From Vreelandella halophila (GTDB lineage Bacteria; Pseudomonadota; Gammaproteobacteria; Pseudomonadales; Oleiphilaceae), in the NCBI RefSeq assembly GCF_009856365.1, contig NZ_WMEX01000005.1, forward strand, positions 124,001 to 188,000: 64,000 nucleotides of DNA. Reading direction: 5' to 3'. The translations under genes were made by a program, and so were the position numbers. This document shows, one piece after another, positions 57,724 to 64,000 of this stretch. Under the pieces are notes generated by a model. The model worked only from the letters and a program-made list of their open reading frames with translations, was not told where the DNA came from and ran no database searches. How positions within the stretch are numbered: position 1 is the first letter of the stretch; every line of letters starts with the position of its first letter.

Positions 57724-59052
57724 TCAATCCCTCCCTGTTTTGAGAGTGGCTTTCACCTGCAATCCGCCAAGCGGCGAGTCATGGAAGGATAGGAGCCCGT
57801 CGTACTGCTCCAGGATGTCGGCGGCGATGGCAAGCCCCAGGCCGGAGCCCGGCTGTTCCTCATCCACCCGCCAGCCCCGTTTCGCCAGGGAATCGCGCTG
57901 CTCCGCGGGGCAGCCCGGACCGTCATCGTCGACGATGAGCAGCGTCGTTTCCCCGGTCCGTTCCACGGCCACCTGGACGCGGTGATCGCACCATTTGCAG
58001 GCGTTGTCGAGAAGCACCCCCGCCAGCTCCAGGAAATCCTCCCGGTCCAGGGGCAGCTTCAGCTCCGGCGGTGCCTGGATATCAAAGGTAATGGCCTTGT
58101 TGGCGTAGACCTTGGAGAACACATCGACGAGTTCACCCAGGGCGGTCTCCGGTGCCAGTGTTCTGCCGGGCATGCCACCGCCAGCAAGGCGTGCGCGGCG
58201 CAGTTCCCGTTCAACGATGTTGCGCATGGCCGCGACCTGGCGGTGGAGTTCGTCGCCGGTTGTGCGTTCCCCGTCTTCAGCCAGCCCATCGAGGATGGTC
58301 AGTGGCGTTTTCAGGGCGTGGGCAAGGTTGCCAAGGGCGTTCCTGGAGCGTGTTAAGCGGCTGGAGATCAGCCGGATCAGCTGGTTGATCTCCTTGATCA
58401 GGGGCTGGATTTCCGCTGGAACACGATTGGCGTTGAGCTCCGTGATATCGCCCTGTTCCAGGCGATGCAGTTCCTGGCGCAGCGCGCTCAACGGTGCCAG
58501 GCCGCGACGGATGAGTGCTGTCTGTGCCAGGACAATGAGAGCGAGAAGCAGGACGCCGAGACCGCCGATGGCGATCTGGAGAAATTGCACTGTGCTCGTC
58601 AGGGGGCCGAGGTCTTCGGCGACACCGACCACGGCGGAGCGCCCCGACTGGCTGAAGCCCTCAGCCAGCATCATGAGGGGTTGTCCCTCGGGCCCCCGGG
58701 TGCGGAAGGTGCGCCGTTCGCCTGGCTCGAGATCGGGCAGGTCCAGCCTCTGGTCCCAGAGGGAGCGGGACCGCTGGGGCGCGCTGCCCGGCGCTTCAAT
58801 CTGGAAATAGTGGCCGGAATAGGGCTGTTGATAGACCTGGGTCAGCTGTTTGCCCTGGTGCGGGGGCGCGTCCGGACTCAATTCCACGCCCGCGACTAGG
58901 GTCTCGAGATCGTGCTCGAGACGGGTCAGTACAAAGTCATCCACCAGCTGGCGCACGCCATAGCTGACGAGGACCACGGTCAGCAGCGTCGCTACTGCCA
59001 CCGGGGCGGCAATGCCAATGGCAAGCCGGGATTGCAGGCTGGTGCGTGCCAT
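57724..59052 (-). CDS. Sensor histidine kinase, PhoQ/QseC type
   Basis: A 442-residue kinase. Two membrane segments (about 12-33 and 155-180) bound a periplasmic sensor region. HAMP-like linker about 180-235. The H-box has His245 (NLAHALKTPLTILD), followed by the N-box LLDNACKWCDHRV and G-boxes VDDDGPGCP and GSGLGLAIAADI. ALKTPL in the H-box is of the PhoQ type. It partners with the response regulator encoded nine bases upstream. The signal is unknown; neighbours suggest redox, metal or peptide cues. Confidence 0.94.
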   Translation of the reverse strand: MARTSLQSRLAIGIAAPVAVATLLTVVLVSYGVRQLVDDFVLTRLEHDLETLVAGVELSPDAPPHQGKQLTQVYQQPYSGHYFQIEAPGSAPQRSRSLWDQRLDLPDLEPGERRTFRTRGPEGQPLMMLAEGFSQSGRSAVVGVAEDLGPLTSTVQFLQIAIGGLGVLLLALIVLAQTALIRRGLAPLSALRQELHRLEQGDITELNANRVPAEIQPLIKEINQLIRLISSRLTRSRNALGNLAHALKTPLTILDGLAEDGERTTGDELHRQVAAMRNIVERELRRARLAGGGMPGRTLAPETALGELVDVFSKVYANKAITFDIQAPPELKLPLDREDFLELAGVLLDNACKWCDHRVQVAVERTGETTLLIVDDDGPGCPAEQRDSLAKRGWRVDEEQPGSGLGLAIAADILEQYDGLLSFHDSPLGGLQVKATLKTGRD

Positions 59053-59060
59053 AGCCTCAG

Positions 59061-59744
59061 TCAGCCGTCCTGCTGGTGGAAGAAACGGGGATGAAAGACG
59101 TAGCCCTGACCACGCCGGGTCTCGATGGCCTCGTGTCCGATCTTCCGGCGCAGCCGGTTGATGTAGACCTCGATGACATTGCTGTCCCTGTCCTGGTCGT
59201 ATTCATAGACATGCTCGGTGAGGCGGCTTTTCGACAGCAGGGTATCAGGGTGAAGCATCAGGTAGCGTATCAGCCGGAACTCGGTTCCGGTCAGCCCTAC
59301 CCGGGTGCCGGAAGGCAGAAGGGCTTCCTGGCGCTCTTCATCGAGGGTCAGGCCGCCGGCGGTAAGGGCACCGCCGGGCCGGTTGCTGGCCCTGTGGATG
59401 AGGGCATTGAGCCGGGCAATCAACTCCTCGGTATGGAAGGGCTTCCCCAGGTAGTCATCGGCACCGGCCTTGAAGCCGTCGACTTTCTCATGCCAGGCGT
59501 CCCGGGCCGTGAGGATCAGGACCGGAAGGTCGTTGCCCGCCGTCCGCCAGTTCCGCAGCACGTCGAGCCCCGAACGCCCGGGCAGGCCGAGGTCCAGTAC
59601 CGCCACATCGTAGGCCTCTTCCTCGCCCAGGTACTGCGCCTCAATGCCGTCGCCGGTGACATCCGTGGCAAAGCCCGCATCACTCAGCGCCTTTCTCAGC
59701 TGTTCGGCCAGGGCGGCCTCGTCCTCAACCAGTAACAGTCGCAT
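59061..59744 (-). CDS. OmpR/PhoB-family response regulator
   Basis: A 227-residue regulator. The receiver (1-115) has acidic VEDEA, phospho-acceptor Asp51 in VLDLGLPGRSGLD, and Lys in GADDYLGKPF. The winged-helix DNA-binding domain (about 130-225) has TEFRLIRYLMLHPDTLLSKS and DSNVIEVYINRLRRKIG. It is most like PhoP/QseB/PmrA. Its start abuts the PepSY gene stop. A TTAAG-N6-TTAAG repeat upstream of the cytochrome b561 gene is a plausible target. Confidence 0.95.
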   Translation of the reverse strand: MRLLLVEDEAALAEQLRKALSDAGFATDVTGDGIEAQYLGEEEAYDVAVLDLGLPGRSGLDVLRNWRTAGNDLPVLILTARDAWHEKVDGFKAGADDYLGKPFHTEELIARLNALIHRASNRPGGALTAGGLTLDEERQEALLPSGTRVGLTGTEFRLIRYLMLHPDTLLSKSRLTEHVYEYDQDRDSNVIEVYINRLRRKIGHEAIETRRGQGYVFHPRFFHQQDG

Positions 59745-60058
59745 CAGTCATCCGAATCCTCTTCACCCAGAAAGTCACCGGTAACGGCGTCAAAGCGCAG
59801 TTCACGGACCTCTCCCGATGGGCCAAGGATTTCCAGTTCGTAGATGTGCTCGTCGTCCTCGCACTCCAGCTCCACTTCCAGTACCCGGCCATCGGGGTAA
59901 CGCTGGTGAAAGGTGCTGAGGATCTGTTCAAGACCAACGATGTCCTCATTCTCATGCAGTTCCCGGACCTCGTCATGATCGGCGCCGGCAATGGGTATAA
60001 GCGCCGCAAGCAGCAGTGGGGCGGCCATGGGCCGCCGCCATTTCCGCAGGATTGTCAT
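59744..60058 (-). CDS. PepSY-domain exported protein
   Basis: A 104-residue protein with an N-terminal signal (PLLLAALIPIAGA), then a single PepSY-type domain: GLEQILSTFHQRYPDGRVLE, IYELEILGPSGEVRELRFDA and VTGDFLGEE, with a very acidic end (DSDD). Such proteins sit next to cytochrome b561 and two-component genes in many proteobacteria and may sense or inhibit in the periplasm. Stop and start overlap with both neighbours by one base. Confidence 0.88.
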   Translation of the reverse strand: MTILRKWRRPMAAPLLLAALIPIAGADHDEVRELHENEDIVGLEQILSTFHQRYPDGRVLEVELECEDDEHIYELEILGPSGEVRELRFDAVTGDFLGEEDSDD

Positions 60059-60714
60059 CAGTGCCCCCTCTTGTATCCGGTGAACATGGATCGGACCAGG
60101 TTCTGGCGTTCGCGGATGCTTTCCACGATCACGGCGATCACGTGAAGAATCACCAGCGCCAGCGTCAGGTTAGCAAACAACTCATGGACTTCTTCGGCCG
60201 TTTCCACCAGGGCGCTTTCCTCGTGTTCTTCCTCTTCGTGGGCTTCTTCGCCCTCTTCAGACTTGTTATGCGTTTCGCCGGGGGCAACCCCTGACTGCAT
60301 CTCCGGTGTGGCAATCAGCCAGCCGGCGAGAGGCCCTTCGCCTTCCTCCCCCGCGAGGACGACCATTCCGGCGCCGGAGGTGATGAGCAGGGACAGGATG
60401 ATCGCGAGGATCATGGCACCGCCTGCCGGGTTGTGCCCCCGGTAGTACGCGGCGCGTCCCCGGATAGTGTCGCGCAGGTACGCCAGTATGGTGCCGGGAG
60501 AGAACACGAAGCTGCTGAAACGGGCGTGTTCGCTTCCGATAAAGCCCCAGATAATGCGCAATACCAGCAGCCCCACAATGAGGTAGCCCGCCCAGGCATG
60601 CAGCCACTCGGGCTCTCCCTCGGTCAGATAGGCCGTAAAGAAGGCAATGACCAGAAGCCAGTGGAAGATGCGTATGAACGGGTCCCAGACCCGCACCTGA
60701 TTGTCCTGATTCAT
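60058..60714 (-). CDS. Cytochrome b561-family membrane protein
   Basis: A 218-residue di-haem b-type cytochrome with about four helices. Candidate haem histidines are seen in RIFHWLLV, WLHAWAGYL, VHELFANLT and LVILHVIAVI. Between helices 3 and 4 lies a loop rich in Glu and His (KSEEGEEAHEEEEHEESALV), unusual and possibly metal-binding. ATG 60714 (MNQDNQVRVWDPF) follows GGAG. It moves electrons across the membrane, perhaps to the cytochrome c'-like protein. It heads the b561-PepSY-regulator-kinase run. Confidence 0.9.
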   Translation of the reverse strand: MNQDNQVRVWDPFIRIFHWLLVIAFFTAYLTEGEPEWLHAWAGYLIVGLLVLRIIWGFIGSEHARFSSFVFSPGTILAYLRDTIRGRAAYYRGHNPAGGAMILAIILSLLITSGAGMVVLAGEEGEGPLAGWLIATPEMQSGVAPGETHNKSEEGEEAHEEEEHEESALVETAEEVHELFANLTLALVILHVIAVIVESIRERQNLVRSMFTGYKRGH

Positions 60715-60764
60715 GGTTGGTTCTCCGCTGCCCATGTATTCAGGCTCCAGCCTATGGGCGCAAC

Positions 60765-60780
60765 CTTAATTCAGTCTTAA
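60765..60780 (-). promoter_or_regulatory. Candidate PmrA/QseB-type regulator site
   Basis: The minus strand carries TTAAG-N6-TTAAG (60780-60765), an 11-base direct repeat like the sites of PmrA/QseB-class regulators. It lies about 50 bases before the cytochrome b561 start and overlaps the stop of the RND gene. It fits autoregulation by the downstream response regulator. Confidence 0.5.
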
Positions 60781-63700
60781 AAGGCATCCGCGTCCGTACT
60801 GGTTAGGCCAAGATCGCTGAGGATGGCGTAGAACGCCGGCAGTGCGATCAGGATCAGCACGGTTGAGATCAACAGCCCGAACACAACGGAGATCACCAGG
60901 GGAATGACCGCCATGGCCTGGGTACTGGTCTCGGTCAGCAGCGGCAGCAGACCCGCGATGGTGGTGCTGGAGGTGATGAAGATGGCCCGGAACCGGTCCC
61001 GGCTGGCCTGGCTGGCGGCACTCAGGGCATCGAGGCCATGCTCCCGGTGGATCCGTATGAACTGGAGCAGCAGGATGGCGTTGTTTACCACGATTCCGGC
61101 CAGGGATGCGGCTCCGATCAGTGATGGCATGGACAGGTTGTAGCCCATCAGGATATGGCCCCAGATGGCGCCCATGAAGGCCACCGGGATCGCCAGCATC
61201 ACGATCACAGGCTCGATGGTGCTGCGGAACTGGAACGACAGGATCAGGAATATGCCCACAAGCCCGATCAACAGGCCCCGGGCGATGGACTGGCCTGTTT
61301 CCTGTGAGCGGGCGGTCTGACCTTCCACGGTGATTCCGAGGTCGGCGTAACGATCCTTCAGTTGCGGGAATTCTGTTTCCCTCAGATCGCCCACAATAGC
61401 GGCTGCGTTTGCGGTCTGTGAATCAACGTCAGCGGTGACCGTCACGGTGCGCAGTCCATCGACCCGTGTAATCTGCCCCCAGCCCCTCGCGTTCTCAACC
61501 CGGACCACTTCGGTCAGTGGTACGGCGCCATCGCTGGCGCTGAACACGACGCTGTCGGCGAGGAAGTCGAGAGTATTGCGTTCCTTCGCTGTCTGGCGCA
61601 GCAGGAGCTCGATGTACTGATCTCCGACCTGAACCGAGTCCACAATCTCACCGAGCAGACTGGTCCGGATCTGGGTGGCTACATCGCGGGCATCAATGCC
61701 CAGCGCCAGGGCCCCCTCCCTGAGTGAGAGCAGTCGTTGGGGCTTGCCGGGGCGGAGGTCGTCCATGATGTTGAGGGTGCCGGCGTAACCACCAATGGCT
61801 GAGGACAGGTCTGTGGCCGCCTGTTTCAGGGTGTGCAGATCCTCGTGCTGCAGGCGGACCTCAATGGGAACGCCCGCCGGGCCGAAACCGGGTTCCTGGA
61901 TGTTGAGGCTGACAAGGCCATGGATGCTGCCAATCTCCTCGTACCAGCGCTGCCTGAGCGTATCCAGGTTCGTCGTGCGCGCTTCGGCCGTCAGAAGGTC
62001 CACCATGACGGTGGCGATATGGGGCCCGGTTTCTCCGGCACTGGCGTGATGGTTGAACCGCGTCTGGATGTTCTCAACCAGGGGCTGTTCTCCGGGTTGC
62101 TCAGGCCTCAGCTTCTGATCGATGGCCTCCATGGCAGCGCTGACCTGCTCTGCAACCGCCTCGGTGCGTTCCAGTGGGGTACCCTGGGGCATGAGGATCC
62201 GTGCTTCCAGTACGTCACCTTCGATGTCCGGCATTCCTTCCATCTTGATCGCCCCAAAGGCGATGACACCGACAGAGCCGAACAGGAACAGCAGTATGGC
62301 GGCAAGCACCGGGTAGCGGGCTCGGATGGCGTGGTCCGTGACACGTCCGGCGTGCTCGCGCAGCACCTCGAAACGCTGCGTGAAGCCCGCCCTGAAGCGG
62401 GAATCGGCACCATCTTCCAGCGTCTTCAGGCTCCGTTTCAGGTGATGGGGGAGGATCCAGAAGGCTTCAATGAGGCTGGCGGCCAGGGCGGCGAGCAGGG
62501 CGACCGGCAGGACTTCGAGCACCGCCCCCATTTCTCCGGCCAGAAAGCCCAGGGGTACAAATACGGAAGCCGTGGTCAGAAACGAGGACATGACGCCGGG
62601 AAAGACCTCGCGGGCGCCGTGGGCGGCGGCTTCCAGCGGGGAGCGGTTCTGTTTGGCGTGGGTGGCGATGTTATCGGTAATCACCACGGCATCGTCCATG
62701 ACGATGCCAATGGCCATGAGCAGAGCGACCAGAGTGATCATGTTCAGGGTAAGCCCGGTCGCCAGCATGACCGCAAAGGCTCCGGCAAACGCGGCGGGCA
62801 GTCCGAACAGGGCCCAGAGAGCAAGGCGTGGGCGGAAGAACAGGCTCAGAACCAACCCCACAAGCACCAGCCCGAAAATACCGTTCTCAACCAGCATCTG
62901 GAGGCGATCCCGGACGATGGAGGTCATATCCTGGGTCAGTTCCAGGCTGACGGTACCATCCGTGGCCTTGAGCTCACTGTTGCGGAATGCCTTGAGCGCG
63001 TCCATGACGCGCAGCGAATCGGCCCCCAGGCTTTTGTGGACCTCCAGAATGATGGCCCGCTCACCGTTGAAGGTAACCCGTTCTTCATCCCGTTCATGAG
63101 AAATGCTGACATCGGCAATGTCGTCCAGCCGGATCTCGGCACCGCTGTCGCCGCTGATGATGCGGATGTCCCTGAGGTCTCCGGCACGTTGGCGCTGGTC
63201 CACAAAGCGCAACTGAACATCCTGCCGCTCCGTCTCCAGGGTTCCCAGAGGCAGGTCCAGGTTCTGGCGCTGCAGGGCCGCGGCGATATCCGTGGTGGCC
63301 AGCCCATATTGGCGCAGTTGGTCGCGCGAGACCGCTACCTGCCACTGGCGCTGTGACAGGCCCCGGGTTACCACATCCGCGACACCCTCCAGGTGCAGCA
63401 GTCGGTCCTCGAGGTCGTCGGCGTATTCCTCCAGGTCGTTGAAGGACATGGGGCCGGAAATAGCGAGGGCGGCCACCAGATCGGTGCGGTAACGTTCTTC
63501 AATGACCGGGTCCTCGGCGCGCTCGGGCAGGTTCTGAAGCGCCTCAATCTCTGTCCGGATGTCGTCCAGGAAACGCCCCATATCACCACCACGGTTCATG
63601 CTGGCGATGGCGTTCGCCCTGTTGTCCCGGGCCGTGCAGGTGAGTTCATCCAGGTTCTCGACCCGTTGGAGGGCTTCATTGAACCGTTGGCAGATGGCTT

Positions 63701-63875
63701 CTTCGACGTCTGCGGCGGTTGCACCGCGGTATTCCATGGTGATGCTGACTTCCGGTGGTCGGTAGTCGGGGAAGGTCTCGCGCTTGAGGTTGGGTGCGGC
63801 GAACAGCCCGATGGCCAGAATCAGGATCAGAAGGAGATTGCCAGCCGTGGGGTGGGCTGCAAACCAGCGGATCAT
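60777..63875 (-). CDS. RND-family efflux permease
   Basis: A 1032-residue inner-membrane RND transporter (AcrB-like fold, twelve helices, two large periplasmic loops). The proton-relay Asp pair of helix 4 is seen in GIVMDDAVVITDNI. The conserved N-terminus reads FAAHPTAGNLLLILILAIG and MEYRGATAADVEE follows. The C-terminal half has SLIGAASLAGIVVNNAILLL. Its N-terminal type resembles Mex/AcrB relatives in marine bacteria with unknown substrates. It overlaps the membrane-fusion gene by four bases. An outer-membrane factor is not in the window. Confidence 0.94.
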   Translation of the reverse strand: MIRWFAAHPTAGNLLLILILAIGLFAAPNLKRETFPDYRPPEVSITMEYRGATAADVEEAICQRFNEALQRVENLDELTCTARDNRANAIASMNRGGDMGRFLDDIRTEIEALQNLPERAEDPVIEERYRTDLVAALAISGPMSFNDLEEYADDLEDRLLHLEGVADVVTRGLSQRQWQVAVSRDQLRQYGLATTDIAAALQRQNLDLPLGTLETERQDVQLRFVDQRQRAGDLRDIRIISGDSGAEIRLDDIADVSISHERDEERVTFNGERAIILEVHKSLGADSLRVMDALKAFRNSELKATDGTVSLELTQDMTSIVRDRLQMLVENGIFGLVLVGLVLSLFFRPRLALWALFGLPAAFAGAFAVMLATGLTLNMITLVALLMAIGIVMDDAVVITDNIATHAKQNRSPLEAAAHGAREVFPGVMSSFLTTASVFVPLGFLAGEMGAVLEVLPVALLAALAASLIEAFWILPHHLKRSLKTLEDGADSRFRAGFTQRFEVLREHAGRVTDHAIRARYPVLAAILLFLFGSVGVIAFGAIKMEGMPDIEGDVLEARILMPQGTPLERTEAVAEQVSAAMEAIDQKLRPEQPGEQPLVENIQTRFNHHASAGETGPHIATVMVDLLTAEARTTNLDTLRQRWYEEIGSIHGLVSLNIQEPGFGPAGVPIEVRLQHEDLHTLKQAATDLSSAIGGYAGTLNIMDDLRPGKPQRLLSLREGALALGIDARDVATQIRTSLLGEIVDSVQVGDQYIELLLRQTAKERNTLDFLADSVVFSASDGAVPLTEVVRVENARGWGQITRVDGLRTVTVTADVDSQTANAAAIVGDLRETEFPQLKDRYADLGITVEGQTARSQETGQSIARGLLIGLVGIFLILSFQFRSTIEPVIVMLAIPVAFMGAIWGHILMGYNLSMPSLIGAASLAGIVVNNAILLLQFIRIHREHGLDALSAASQASRDRFRAIFITSSTTIAGLLPLLTETSTQAMAVIPLVISVVFGLLISTVLILIALPAFYAILSDLGLTSTDADAF

Positions 63876-64000
63876 CGGGCGGAACTCCGGGCCTGGCTCC
63901 GGATGGTATTCAGGGCTTTATCATCGCGGCTCGGGTTGAGTCGGGTTCCATCGATGGCGGGAACCAGATCATCCAGCACCAGCCGTTCTCCGGGGGTCAC
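63872..64000 (-). CDS. RND membrane-fusion protein, C-terminal fragment at window edge
   Basis: The last 42 codons of a minus-strand gene that enters from beyond 64000. The sequence GERLVLDDLVPAIDGTRLNP is the typical end of HlyD/AcrA-family periplasmic adaptors. Its TGA overlaps the RND ATG (ATGA), the usual adaptor-pump order. Confidence 0.8.
   Translation of the reverse strand: MTPGERLVLDDLVPAIDGTRLNPSRDDKALNTIRSQARSSAR

Overview
This window reads as a high-GC gammaproteobacterial chromosome, most like a marine or halophilic Halomonas/Marinobacter/Pseudomonas-type organism. The evidence is gene order and protein families: rpmB-radC-coaBC-dut-algC-argB, an AlgC with a long membrane-anchored N-terminus, a speD-osmC-crp neighbourhood beside trpEGDC, and rpe-gph. 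Genus-level placement is inference. No tRNA, rRNA, CRISPR array, IS element or phage gene was recognised.

Layout. 0-11 kb: core genes (partial rpmB, radC, coaBC, dut, algC, argB), a PilZ protein, and a +strand unit of an unknown anchored protein, argE and argA. 11-14.8 kb: a 941-residue PilZ/DUF1631/degenerate GGDEF-EAL protein and a PrkB-like phosphoribulokinase. 14.8-18.2 kb: a tightly overlapping Baeyer-Villiger-type monooxygenase/SDR/alpha-beta hydrolase cassette with a palindromic operator candidate upstream. 18.4-21.5 kb: speD, osmC, crp and a GST gene; osmC is flanked by two related palindromic repeat elements. 21.6-28.6 kb: a signalling block read as kaiC, REC/GAF/GGDEF/EAL, PAS, CheB-CheR-PAS. 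28.8-32.9 kb: trpEGDC with a Trp-rich leader peptide.

33-53.2 kb is an iron-acquisition island: FhuF-like reductase, FhuCDB-like importer, an iucABCD-iutA aerobactin-type operon, a CbiX-like protein, an AraC regulator, a second TonB receptor and a DrrAB-type ABC pair. Several Fur-like boxes lie at its promoters. It sits between gph and trpE, which are adjacent in related genomes, so it looks inserted into an ancestral rpe-gph-trpE unit.

53.2-64 kb: gph, rpe, a DUF3530 protein, metY, then a minus-strand run of RND efflux genes, cytochrome b561, PepSY protein, a PhoP/QseB-type response regulator, its kinase and a cytochrome c'-like protein. A TTAAG direct repeat upstream of the b561 gene is a candidate site for that regulator.

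How the parts work together: the iuc genes build a hydroxamate-citrate siderophore, IutA and the FhuCDB-like genes import it, and the FhuF-like protein probably reduces the iron. The kaiC block could couple an ATPase timer or sensor to c-di-GMP and methylation-type signalling. The strongest leads are this kaiC block, the repeat pair around osmC with a compensatory stem change, the trp leader, and the island inside the split rpe-gph-trp locus.
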